DNA of 64,000 bases, taken from contig JARGSG010000046.1 in the NCBI GenBank assembly GCA_030374805.1, positions 1-64,000 on the forward strand, read 5' to 3'. Positions 22,047 to 32,046 of this stretch are shown here, one piece after another (positions within the stretch are counted from its first letter, which is position 1; every line of letters begins with the position of its first letter). Below the pieces are notes generated by a model. That model saw only the letters and a list, made by a program, of their open reading frames with translations. It did not search any database and was not told the origin of the DNA. This stretch comes from Gracilaria gracilis (lineage: Eukaryota > Rhodophyta > Florideophyceae > Gracilariales > Gracilariaceae). A program made the position numbers and the translations under genes.

Positions 22047-22473
22047 TTACTCCTGAGCATCCCAATCATAATCAACACGAGAAGTTCCCCTCAGCTCGAC
22101 AATTGCATGATCTAGTATACGCAACAAAGATAGATAATCCGGCTTCTCTTCGAAAGAGAGGCTTCAAATCTTTTCCGCAAACTCTGGTAATCCTTGAAGT
22201 CCGGAGCATAGCTCCGCAGTAGACGTTCGCGTTTTGGACTCCACTGTGTTTTCATGCAGATCATTGTCATCGTAATGCTTCCAGGGGAGTGTTCCTTTCC
22301 CTCCTATACGCTTCATACTCGCGCCGCATACATCGAGATCCTCTACAAGCTTTTAAAGCATAATTGCGACCATCCCCGTCCCGAGCAAAGTATACCTTTC
22401 CCTCCCCACCGTCATCGAGCTTTTTACGAATACGGTACTTGTTGTCAATCTTTTCGTTGCGGTTTAGCCCCAT
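22047..22473 (-). pseudogene. Casein kinase 1-like protein kinase pseudogene with the catalytic core deleted
   Basis: The minus strand reads a kinase N-lobe: K-Y-R-I-R-K-K-L-D-D-G-G-E-G-K-V-Y-F-A-R (glycine loop) and Y-A-L-K-A (ATP-binding Lys), then R-R-E-Y-E-A-Y. At about 22295 it jumps, with a frame change, to G-T-L-P-W-K (the CK1 L-P-W motif of the late C-lobe) and continues T-S-T-A-E-L-C-S-G-L, then a TGA, then S-L-S-F-E-E-K-P-D-Y, the typical end of CK1 kinases, finishing at a TAA (22047-22049). HRD and DFG, some 150-180 residues, are gone. CK1-like kinases are greatly expanded in nematodes but occur in all eukaryotes. No intron remains in the part that is left. The gene is dead. Confidence 0.7.
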
Positions 22474-22479
22474 TGCAAC

Positions 22480-23190
22480 AATAGTGGGTTTCGTTTCGAG
22501 ACTGAATTGAAATGCGAAATTTGCAGTCCAGAACAAGCTGCTGAATAGAATTACGGAAGAGCGCCATCTTTTATATCTTATAGAGCCTGCCCATATTCTT
22601 TTGTTCTTGGACCTCGCTCTCATTTTGTCCATTTTATGAATACGATTCTTGTTCCCAACCCAGTATGTCTCGAAGTATAGCAGCGTGCGTGTCAATTTGG
22701 AACGAATTTATGAATGGCAGGAGTATTCTTAAATGCAGAAAGAAAAGAAACTTCAAAGATAAGCCCTGAGATATGAATTAATTTTTTTATATTCGTAATC
22801 TATAAATTCAGAAATCTCCCGTTTGCATATTTCATGAATCGAGTTTTGAAATATATGTTTTATTTCAATAGGTTCTATTATGTCCAGAAACAATTAATCC
22901 GTTTCGTCGTATGTTAGTAATTCGAAGTACAACTTGCACAGATAGTCAAGGCATCTGCATATCGTAAGTGAAAGACGCTTATTATGAATGTTGCACAACT
23001 GAAAACTTTTCGGGAATATTGTTTTTCGATTTTGAAAAATTTGAAAATGCCTTGTGAAGATGATGATTTCTTTTTAAAGTCTGGCTCCATAATAGAATAT
23101 CTCAGCAAGTAACACACACGAAAAGGCGAGTGTCTTCAGGTTGTGCGGATGAATAGTACGCAAGGAACAAGCAGGTCGTCTTTGCATCGA
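22480..23190. other. AT-rich stretch, nothing recognised
   Basis: The reading frame of the kinase pseudogene extends upstream to about 22695 without recognisable content. The rest is AT-rich non-coding sequence. Confidence 0.35.
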
Positions 23191-23191
23191 T

Positions 23192-23687
23192 ATGGCTCTC
23201 CCTGTAGCGGACAATACGAACCAGTGGCACTACTGCCATCGACGTTTCAGCACCCATTCCGATCTCCTGGCGCATGTTAACAGCGTTCATAACACACAAT
23301 ACGATCAAATTCTGTTACAATGCTTCTTTACGTCCCCCAATAACGACCTTGAAGAAGAAATGACGACGGTCCACAATATCGCTTATTGCTCCCATCGTGT
23401 GAGGAAGGAATCAGGGTACGTTTGAGTGGCACAAGCAGCTGTGCAGGGACTCTGTGGTGTCTGCCATGCAAGTCTGGGTGGACTATTACAACAGCGAAGA
23501 AGCTGCTGCAGGCGATACAGCAAGTACTTTCCAGGGGCGTATTTGTGACTACTTTTTTCCGACGGATCACAGTCAGGTAGTACGCTATATTGCAAAAGTC
23601 ACTCCCGAAGTAGTCGAAACAAAGTTACAGATTAGTGAAGCCAAGACAGATCAATATTTACCACGCTTCTCATGTAGAGTTCTCTAG
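23192..23687 (+). pseudogene. ORF remnant with a degenerate C2H2 zinc finger
   Basis: The frame from 23192 reads W-H-Y-C-H-R-R-F-S-T-H-S-D-L-L-A-H-V-N-S-V-H, the shape of a C2H2 finger whose first Cys has become Trp. A change of frame near 23420 leads into a second segment (C-R-D-S-V-V-S-A-M-Q-V-W ... V-R-Y-I-A-K-V-T-P-E-V-V) ending at 23687. Neither part is assigned to a family. It overlaps the end of the hAT remnant on the other strand by a few bases. Probably part of a dead mobile element; low confidence. Confidence 0.25.
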
Positions 23688-24385
23688 AATTTTCTTCGCC
23701 ACCTTAACCACTGTTTTCCGAAACGGAAAAGCCTTGGGATGAGGCATTGGGTTCTGATTTTGAACATTTGCTTCAATCTCGGACCGCACAAACGCCTTTA
23801 TAATTGCGGTCATTTCAAGAGTACCAGGTAAAAGAGACTGCCTTTGGTGTCCTTCAATGCGACCCAAGTAAATAAAGAGCCGTTCTGCCGATGCGGAAGA
23901 CGCTCGAGCGGAGAGTGCGGCTCTAGCTATTCGATTAAATGGAACCGGACTTACTAACCCACTACGCTCGTTGGCATTCTTCCAAAAACGTAACGCCCAA
24001 CTGGGTTCTCTTCTTCCTTTTTGTAGCAATGTTTGATATAGTTCTCTGAAAAAAAGTTGAACACAGCCTTCACACCTTCTCCATGGGACGACAGTGAGAC
24101 ATACAATTCGATGGCTTCACGAACAACGGCGGCGCAAAGCAATGACTTGTAGGCTTCCTTGCTCGCCTCATCACAATCAATGAAGACCAATCCACATTCA
24201 TTTACGTCCAGCATGGCAGCAATGTGGAACAATAAAACCCGTTTAGACTCTCGAATTCCTGCAGGTGGCGTCAACACATTCTCCCCTGTAAGGTAGTCGG
24301 TCCCGTCCAAAGTTCTTTGTCCCTTGGATGTAGTGCAACGCCCTCGGATGGAGGTTTCTGACTACTTAGTCATATTCCGACATGT
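23670..24385 (-). pseudogene. hAT transposase, C-terminal part with dimerization region
   Basis: The minus strand reads V-A-L-H-P-R-D-K-E-L-W (about 24350-24315) and, after frame changes, the hAT C-terminal dimerization region: A-R-A-A-L-S-A-R-A-S-S-A-S-A-E-R-L-F followed by G-R-I-E-G-H-Q-R-Q-S-L-L-P. A frameshift lies near 24020. This is the continuation of the hAT N-terminal part at 26047-27690; about 1.7 kb of foreign sequence including a dispersed repeat separates them. hAT transposases dimerise through this region; this copy is not functional. Confidence 0.7.
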
Positions 24386-24553
24386 CGGACGGGTGCTCTC
24401 AACAGGGGTATATGGATAGTAACAACCACTGTATTGCAAAGGACCCGTGAGACACGGTTCAGCCAAAAAACTGACCACGTACACCTGGGACAGGCGCGAC
24501 GGCGCTTGGGTAATTACGACTGTCCATTGGCCTAATTTAGTTAGTTTATTCAA

Positions 24554-25373
24554 TCGCAAAGCTCCTACTAGGAAAACAAAGCTATGTGTTTTGAGCTAAA
24601 GTCTAGATTGCTCAGTCAAAATCTGCAGGAAAACTAGTTATCTGCATATTTCTGGTAATCTCTTTCAAAATTGGCGTAGCTACCAAATCTACCGCTTATA
24701 AATAGAATGCTTACAGCTGTTTCAAAAACAGGGTCATTGAGCAGCACTTTCACCTTTACAAATGCGCCGTGTCACTCGGCGCATTTTGTTGCCTTTCTGG
24801 ACAGATCAGCTGTTTGGATCATTCCACTGCCAACAAATAAAATTACTAAGAAGAAAAACGTCCATAGTTCCCCCATTCTGGATCTTCAATCATGCTGGCT
24901 CCTAGAATTGCTTTTCTTCTTAACAACCTTCTTTAATGTTTTTTATCCTTCTTACCAATTACTTGGTACTGTCAATTATAAGTTATCTGTAAAACAGATG
25001 TCAAAACGTTTTTTACTACCGATTTGTAAACTTTGGTTTAGTTCCTATGTGGTTTTAAAGAGACCAAATTATTGTCCTAAACTACCATACCTTGAATAAG
25101 ACATTACAAAACGCTCCAGTTAACGTAATTCTTAACAGTGACTATTTCTTGACTTGTTTGACTGATTTCTGCAAAAAACGCTTGACTGTATGACTTCCAA
25201 CCATGCAAATAAGTAGTCAAAAAATACGACCCTGACTAAACCACAAACATCTCTTTTATTTATATTTCAAAAGATTTCTCTCAATTACAAGTTTTAACCA
25301 AACATACTATACATTCCAAAATCTAAGAACTGAATGAAAATCTCGTCTAGTTATGGGAAAGCTTTGCGACCAT
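24554..25373 (+). repeat. Dispersed repeat R1 with central hairpin
   Basis: Copy 1 of a family seen again at 34125-35137 and, in part, at 33437-33890 and 58378-58830. It begins TCGCAAAGCTCC and ends AAGCTTTGCGA, short inverted ends. At 24760-24788 a hairpin AAATGCGCCG-N9-CGGCGCATTT is followed by the conserved TTTGGATCATT-CCACTGCCAAC. Near its right side it carries several TGACT motifs and an AATACGACCCTG terminus-like sequence. No coding potential. It sits in the interruption of the hAT gene. Confidence 0.6.
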
Positions 25374-26046
25374 TTCTTACGAGAAGCTTCTTTCTCGAAA
25401 CTCTGAATAATTGTTAGCGCGAGCTTACTACTTATCATGGCGGCAACCACGCCGCCTTGCATAGTAAAGTTTCCCAATCAGGGTTGGCTCTCTACTTTTT
25501 CGCCTTTGGCGGTCATCGACTCCTTCCAGGAGAAAGGCTTCGTTGCCTACGGATAGGGTATCTTCTTTGCGTCACCTGACAGGAAACGTTCGTGGAATTT
25601 CTTTTCGCTCTTGTCACATTTGACCCTGTACAAAGATAATTCCGGTGTTTACCGTGACCCTTTGGCCGTTTCCCTCTTTTGCTCTTCTCAAATCCCCGCT
25701 CTTGCGAGTCCACATTCTTTTGCTCCACTTTCGTGTGGACCCGTTCATCCACACACGTGGTGCCGTCACCGGTTCTTGCTCAACTCTCTACACCTGTCGT
25801 AACGGCTTGGCTTCGGACTACACCCGACTTTGTCGTCCCTTGCCAGAGAAATTTTGTCTGCTGGGTTTCCTCCAACGAAGGAAGAACTCGAACGTTTTCG
25901 TGGTGTCTTTCCAACTCTGGCGTTGCACTACACTGGACACCGAATAGTAGCATGAGCATTGACGGGTTTCCATAAATGGCCGAGCCGAGTCTGCACGCGA
26001 TCCGCCAAGCACTTTGCAAGAGACCGCGCTTGCGACTTCATCAGTG
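25374..26046. other. GC-richer unassigned segment inside the split hAT gene
   Basis: From about 25430 the sequence becomes GC-richer and several overlapping frames stay open for 60-100 codons on both strands, for example minus 26019-25780 and 25752-25513. None shows a motif I recognise. It may be a remnant of a further insertion, such as a gag fragment, but that is a guess. Confidence 0.25.
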
Positions 26047-27690
26047 TTAGTGTCTGCACTTTATTCCTATTTTTTTGGCATTTGCTGAGCTCTCCCTACA
26101 CGGAAGCGCAGTAGAATTGGTACTCCATGATTCGTCCCGTTCCAGATTGACGTAGCCATGCTGACTGTGATTGGACATTTTTCCACTCATAATATGTAAT
26201 ATCTCATAGAGTTGAGGTAGCAACCGCGGTGCTCCTGATAGTGTAACCTTTTTTGTCAGCTTCAAGGTGACGAGCGACACGCCGAACTTCTCCAAGAACA
26301 ATGACGTACTCCGCAAGAGTGTCTTTTTGATCCGTCGTCAAGTGCGGAAGTAGATCGCGAGCAATGCCAAGGTCCAGTGCAACAGCCAGAATGTTTTCAT
26401 TCTACAAAAGAAAGTGAGCATTGCACTTAATTTAGAATGCCATCGTGCAGGGATCTCATGCCTCAGCTTCTGAATTCGATCATCTGTTATACCCTCGTCT
26501 CTTTGCTTATGAATGAGCGGCTGCGTGGCTTTTGGGTGCTGATTGAAATATGTTGTCATTCGATCTACATGGTTCATCATTTTCTCCCAAGCCGTGCCGC
26601 TTTTGAATTCGTCTCTCACTGCCAGAGCAATGGTGTGCACTACACAGCGTATCGATCCGACATTATTGGTCATCAAATCGACAGCCAGTGCAGTCGCTGG
26701 CTCGTTGTCGTTTCTGGCAGAGAATACGTGGGTGTCATCACCGCCTATTATTGGGCTTTGATCTAGCATCTGTTCCATTATGGTCCGCAGTTGCTCACCG
26801 TTCTTGGATGCGTTTCCGATGTTTAACGTCGATATCGGTAGACAACGCATTGACCAATCCTTGTCAATATAGTGCCAAGTCATTCCCAGAATCGGTGCAC
26901 CTAGCGCGGCACTCCAACCATCTAAGGTTAAACATCCCGTCATAACTTCTTGAACAGAACCCTGGAGTATAGAGCATACAGCTTTGTATATGTCAAGTAA
27001 AAAAAATTCAAGCGGAGCTTTGCTTGAGAAATGCAGTCGCCCTCCACAAACATCTATTAGTCCTTGCAGCAGTGAGGTACCCATTCGTGATAGTGCGGAT
27101 TCAGTTGCACAGGGAAACAGCACAGTACCGACTGTCTGCAAAAGTTTGGCATCTACTGTAGAAGATGATAACTTAGAACCATTTTGTGGAGTAACACCAG
27201 TGGTATTCGTTCTTTTTCTGAAGAACTGCGACAATGAATGCGTTGCTTGCCTCCCTTTGTGCTCCTTCTGCTTCACGAGAATTGCAGATTGAATTTCTGT
27301 GATAGGCAAGAGAGAGACGGACAGTCGCTCTAATACAAAGAAGAGCTTGAAGTGCTTATGGCGGTAGTGCTTGATTATGTTTGAAGTTAAACCGCTTTTG
27401 TTAGTCGCACCAGTCATACCGCAAACGACGCATTCGAAATACGTTCGGGATCCAGTCTCCGTAATTTGAGCCGCATGTGTGCTCCGGACAGATGATTTTG
27501 TGTTATGCTTGCCAACCGGCTGGGATTTTCTGCGACCAGTTTGCTGTTCTCTTTTTCTTGCCAAAAGGTTTTGTGCGGTCTGATGCATGGTCGGAGCCAT
27601 AGCTGGAGTGATTTGATCATCACTATCATTGTTTAAATTCATGGACGACGACGGAAAGCTTTTATCGGGCATGGTTGTTAAGGTCTGCAA
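26047..27690 (-). pseudogene. hAT transposase with BED zinc finger, N-terminal and catalytic part
   Basis: The frame contains a BED-type zinc finger (F-E-C-V-V-C-G-M-T-G ... I-I-K-H-Y-R-H-K-H), then C-L-T-L-D-G-W-S with the first catalytic Asp, A-R-N-D-N-E-P-A-T-A-L-A around the second, and I-R-C-V-V-H-T-I-A-L-A-V. Frameshifts near 26405 and at a six-A run near 26252 break the frame; the sequence then continues as T-L-S-G-A-P-R-L-L-P-Q-L-Y-E-I-L. The Met at 27672 (M-P-D-K-S-F) is a better ATG start than the upstream one, but this is not decided. It is continued at 24385-23670 after an insertion. Confidence 0.7.
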
Positions 27691-27898
27691 TATGAAAGAG
27701 TTCTAAGACAAGTTGTGGAGTGGCTGGTAAGAAGTTAATCACAGTGCCTGGTGATTGACTGCCGTCGGCCGGCATTGAAGTTTGATATCGTTAAGAATGT
27801 CAATGGATCATCTCAGGATGCATACATCTCCGTACTACGGCTTCAGAAGTGCCACTACCGAAACCTTTGACTACAGTGACTACGTTTTGTGACTACTG

Positions 27899-30682
27899 CT
27901 AGTGTCTATTCGACCGGAGTTTTGACCTCATATGAGGTCAGCCCCGTCGGCCGTCCAAAAAAATCAAAAAAATTGCATTTCCAGAATGCCAGAAGGCATT
28001 TTCAAATTTGAAATTTGAAAAGCGCCTTCAGAGCCAACCGAGCTGTAGTTTAAGTAGTAATACAAACTTCCAGAGCACTCGTAACTGTAGGTCAGCGGTT
28101 TCAAACCGTTTCAGAGCTAAATAAGACCGAGTTCAAACCTCGCTTGAGTTTATTAAAACTCTAAAACTCCATTTGGAGCTCGACTACTTCTAGTTGTTAA
28201 TGAAACTTCAGAACGTGTACACACGCCCACTTGAACAGCAGACAGAATAAGGTGACATTTGCTAAAGGGGTTGTTTCGACTTAAGTTAAATTCTATCTAG
28301 CAAGTTTAACAACGCAGATCGAAGTAGTAGGGGGCTAAAGGTAATTGAACTGTCTTTTTCTTTATGAAAGAAATGCTCATTTTAGTACTAAAAACGAAGG
28401 TAGACAACCTTGTGTACAATATAGTACGTCAACCAAAGCGTAACACCGTGACAATTGTCCAAATGAAGAGCAAAACAATCTCTACCGGTACCAGTGTGGC
28501 ACAAATAAACATCTTTGTTCTTCCTTAAATGGCAGTCAGAACATATAAACTTAGACTTCGTATTTCCTCCACATGAGTTGCAGCGACCTTGGTACAGGGC
28601 TTTCGATATGCTTCCGTCATTCCTTTTCCTCTTCTTTCTTGTTTGCATCAAATGAATACCAGTTCCAGCAGGTTTTGGGTGCGGATCAGTTGGTTCAACT
28701 TCTTTCATATTTCTTTCAATAAGACCTGTTTGATCCCAAGTGTTTTCGATCAGTTCGTCAGCTAATTCACAATAAAAATTGTGTGGGCTCTTCAATTGGC
28801 GGCCACCATTAGATGCTTTATAAAGATTCCAAGCATCCACGATACAGATAGCCTGTAGAGAGCAATTGACACGAAAACACCACTCTTTCACCTCGATTTT
28901 CTTCTCAAGCTTCAAATCATCTTGACGGGATCGATTATGTCTATCGATCATTGAAAATGTTTTATAATATTCCTCACATACTTCAGGAATAGAAACCTCG
29001 AGTTCAATCTTTTTGGAAATGTTGTCTTCCCTCCGCCATCTTTCCCTCGATATAGCAGTACCAGGATTAACTGTTCCAGAAGTTGATATAAAGTACCTTC
29101 GTTCTCTATCCACCCACATGACTGCCATTAAATCGGTATTAATAGTAGTTCCCTTTGATACCATAGACACAAATTCACCTCTGTTCGATAAAGTGATTTC
29201 AGAAAGGTGTTTCATCGGATAGCCTCGAGTTGCAGTTTTTATAACTCCAGTAAATCTTAATCCATTTTGTAGAAGAGAATTTGCCGTACGCACACTGGCA
29301 AAGAATGAATCTGCACACACTACTCGCTCGGATCCAAACCATGGCTGCACCAGCCGTAATAGAACTGCAGTGCCATGTCCGTGATCTGAAGAAAACTCTA
29401 AAGCAGGCATTTGGGATCCCATATTGAGCTCAATTTTCAACATAATGCCACTTCTTCCACAGCAAACCGTCTTCATTTCCAATCCATTTTCGGGTTTGCG
29501 ATCCAAGGCTGTATAGTGAGGAAGGCCTACATCGATCCAGTCACCTCCCAATCCGTACCACCGTGACATGCTTTCGTCAACACATAGAGCATGAGATGGT
29601 GTGACAAATGATAATCGGTGTTGGATAATTGCTTGCACAAAACCATTTACCAGGCTCCACCGCGCCGTACCTTGAACGTCACGATTGTGCGTGCCACTGA
29701 AAGAGATACAACTTTTCAGCATCTCAAATCTATTTCGTGACATCGCCCTACCGATTGAAGGGGCAGGGAGATAACTTGAAAAATGCTTCGGGCTCCATAA
29801 CTCTCTTCGATCTGAGAATTCTAATCGCGTAATGAGAATCATTACGCCGAAGAACTTCAAAAGCTCTCCACCAGAAGTTTCAGCTGCTAAACGATCTCTA
29901 AGCCTTGCCTTAGTCTTCTCTACAATCGAGTGCAGATATCCAGTTGGAAACATCCACATAAAGTAGTCAATAGCTTCCATATCTTGCGGCACATGACGGG
30001 AAGAGATAAAATCTCCGGCTGGACCAATAATCTTCCATTCATGCAATTTCATTGAGCCATTCAACGGCGTACAGATTTTCTCCGTGTTCCACTGTCTCTC
30101 ATGAGCCGACACTGATTGGGTGACTGCACCTGAAGATACAATTTCATCAGACTGCAAAATTTGCTGAGTTGGAAGGATTTCGCTATCCTCAGCAGTTTGA
30201 TCCGCATTATCGCTCGGTAATGCCTCTGTGACAGCTGAAACCGCTGCAGTGTCTTCGCTGACACCACTGCCAAGCTTCATACTACATAACGGTAGAGTAC
30301 ACTCTTTCTCACGATTGGGTAGACTAAACTGAATAGTGATAAATGTCACATTGCGACCATTCACTGGCTTAGTTTCCACATTTTTCACGGTTCCACTGAC
30401 GGTTTTAGATTTCCAAAGTGATCCGAAGTAACGTTTACAAGCTGAATTGGAGGTGACAAGTGGAGCACGGCTGTGTACAGTTGTTCCGACAACACGGCGC
30501 AGATCTGTTGACGGTGGCATATTGGAGAGATCTTGGTGACGTGACAGAAAAAGTAAACATCCTACGGGGAAGTGGACGGAGTTGTACTTTACTTCTGCTT
30601 GGCCTTCGAAGGGAAGAACCAGGTCGGTTGACAAGACAATCAATATTGACCTCATATGAGGTCAATGTCGAATAGACACTAG
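27899..30682 (-). mobile_element. piggyBac-like DNA transposon with intact transposase
   Basis: Inverted repeats CTAGTGTCTATTCGAC (27899-27914 and the complement at 30667-30682) enclose the transposase gene. Just inside each lies a perfect 16-bp palindrome GACCTCATATGAGGTC (27924-27939 and 30648-30663). Outside them, TGACT motifs recur on both sides (27868-27898 and 30683-30735), so the true element ends may lie further out. I could not find a TTAA duplication directly at the repeats. The transposase frame is uninterrupted, so this is the DNA transposon here most likely to be, or to have recently been, active. Confidence 0.75.
28388..30655 (-). CDS. piggyBac-like transposase, intact
   Basis: The open frame of 755 codons begins at an ATG inside the subterminal palindrome (30655); the second Met at 30520 (M-P-P-S-T-D-L-R-R) is a likely true start, giving 710 residues. 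Numbering from 30655, the catalytic aspartates of the DDE_Tnp_1_7 domain are seen in C-V-D-E-S-M-S-R-W (D360), V-V-C-A-D-S-F-F-A-S (D449) and V-M-W-V-D-R-E-R-R (D516), with M-I-D-R-H-N at about 575. The D-R-K-P-E-N-G-L-E motif is typical of the family. A cysteine-rich zinc domain closes the protein (C-N-S-C-G-G ... C-S-D-C ... C-H-T-G-T-G-R-D-C). It would cut and paste at TTAA. The closest relatives I know are in oomycetes and other protists. No stop or frameshift. Confidence 0.88.
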   Translation of the reverse strand: MRSILIVLSTDLVLPFEGQAEVKYNSVHFPVGCLLFLSRHQDLSNMPPSTDLRRVVGTTVHSRAPLVTSNSACKRYFGSLWKSKTVSGTVKNVETKPVNGRNVTFITIQFSLPNREKECTLPLCSMKLGSGVSEDTAAVSAVTEALPSDNADQTAEDSEILPTQQILQSDEIVSSGAVTQSVSAHERQWNTEKICTPLNGSMKLHEWKIIGPAGDFISSRHVPQDMEAIDYFMWMFPTGYLHSIVEKTKARLRDRLAAETSGGELLKFFGVMILITRLEFSDRRELWSPKHFSSYLPAPSIGRAMSRNRFEMLKSCISFSGTHNRDVQGTARWSLVNGFVQAIIQHRLSFVTPSHALCVDESMSRWYGLGGDWIDVGLPHYTALDRKPENGLEMKTVCCGRSGIMLKIELNMGSQMPALEFSSDHGHGTAVLLRLVQPWFGSERVVCADSFFASVRTANSLLQNGLRFTGVIKTATRGYPMKHLSEITLSNRGEFVSMVSKGTTINTDLMAVMWVDRERRYFISTSGTVNPGTAISRERWRREDNISKKIELEVSIPEVCEEYYKTFSMIDRHNRSRQDDLKLEKKIEVKEWCFRVNCSLQAICIVDAWNLYKASNGGRQLKSPHNFYCELADELIENTWDQTGLIERNMKEVEPTDPHPKPAGTGIHLMQTRKKRKRNDGSISKALYQGRCNSCGGNTKSKFICSDCHLRKNKDVYLCHTGTGRDCFALHLDNCHGVTLWLTYYIVHKVVYLRF

Positions 30683-32046
30683 TATTGCAGAAGTCAGGGA
30701 GTCAAAGTCAGGTACTTTCTCATCGTAGTCAAGCAGTCATGAATACGGCCCTGGTACTTTCCATTGGCTCCTGTTAAACTGTGACTCTGGCTCGCGATGT
30801 ATATTGTACGTACGCATAGTCACCGCACTTGCTGGCATCGGCCGCACTCTAGCAGCTCTAGCAGAGCTGTAGGAGATTAAGAGCATTTTCGTAATATCTT
30901 CGAATTTAAAGCATGCGAACAGACCAGTCAGTTGCTTCCTTTCGCAAATTCAAAGGCTAGCGCATTTTAATCCTTTTCTACTATGCTTGATCAGGATTAT
31001 ACGTACAGCAGTTGAGCTACGCTCCATCTCTGCTAAACAAAACACTTTCGGTGTTCACTCTCAGAATGAGGAGGAGGCGTGATAAAGCAATTGGAACATC
31101 AAGCACTGCAAGATGTGGCGAAATCATATTCTTCAGCCGGTCGCAGCCAAGGTGGAAAATCAGCCAGAATCGCTGTCCCATTATAAGAGATGAGCGACAC
31201 GTACAGAGAACCAGCGCAGAGTGCGCCAGAGTTGCTCATTCGTTCTTATGCTCATAGCCAAGGTGCAAAGGAAGAATGGCAGCTCCCAACAGTCCGTACC
31301 GTGTTTCGAGTGTTTCTTTCGACGTACCAAGAGTACATATCGTTTCGACTCTTTGTCTTTGAAAAACAATCTCCCCTAGTTTCGACGGCGAATGAGAGCA
31401 ACAGTAACATGAGCAAGTAACAAACTCATGGGCTGAACTCGGCATGCTACTGACAGCTATAGACGACCATGGCTACACTAGACCCTTTTTTTAGGCATTC
31501 CGTGTAATTCCGCGAAGAGAATTTGTAGGAAAAGTTCGAGAAACAAGCGTGCTCGGGCTGAAATATCCGCATTAGGCCATGTTCACCGAGATCCGATCTC
31601 TTAGGAATCAGCAGGAACCTTGGTCTTATAGTTTCCGACAACAATACAAGCAACCTCAAGTGGCATTGGAATACGGTTCGTGAATCTGTAAGCGGCCCTT
31701 GGAGAAGCTATGTTACCCGGTGGTATCCACTTGCCACACTATTGAAGTCAAAATACAGTTTAGCTTCGAGACTTTCGGTTCTGCCATTAGCAAATTTCAG
31801 TACCAAACGTACCTGCCGCATTGTTGACCTATATCCTATACAGGCAGCACGCCGATATAGGACTTCAAGACCAACAAAATGCTCCAGCTTTCAGACTGCC
31901 GGTCGCCTGTTCTCAGCTGTTGAGAAATCCCGATACGAGCCGTTTGTAGTCCGCTGTATCTACACATCTCTCCCAACAGCGTTTTGAACCTTTTCGTGTT
32001 TCTTCTTCGACGCTTATGGTCCAAAATTTTCGCTTTCGCAGAGAAA
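30683..32046. other. Interval without recognised gene; transposon-like terminus at 30739-30753
   Basis: GAATACGGCCCTG ends at 30753 and resembles the terminus-like motifs at 21821, 21922, 25234 and 34998. The rest has only short ORFs with no motif I can name. Confidence 0.35.

Noticed and set aside
24707-25099. 130-codon plus-strand ORF in repeat R1
   Set aside because: It spans the hairpin and is not open in the homologous repeat R2, so it is not coding.
21821-25234. A DNA transposon bounded by CAGGCCGTATTC (21922) and AATACGACCCTG (25234) with an ACTAAA duplication
   Set aside because: The right terminus and its flank are also present at the homologous position in repeat R2, so they are part of that repeat and the matching ACTAAA is likely chance.
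26338-30753. The terminus at 30739-30753 as the right end of the hAT element, with piggyBac nested in it
   Set aside because: It pairs imperfectly with 21922-21933 and the flanking bases show no 8-bp duplication. Possible but not supported.
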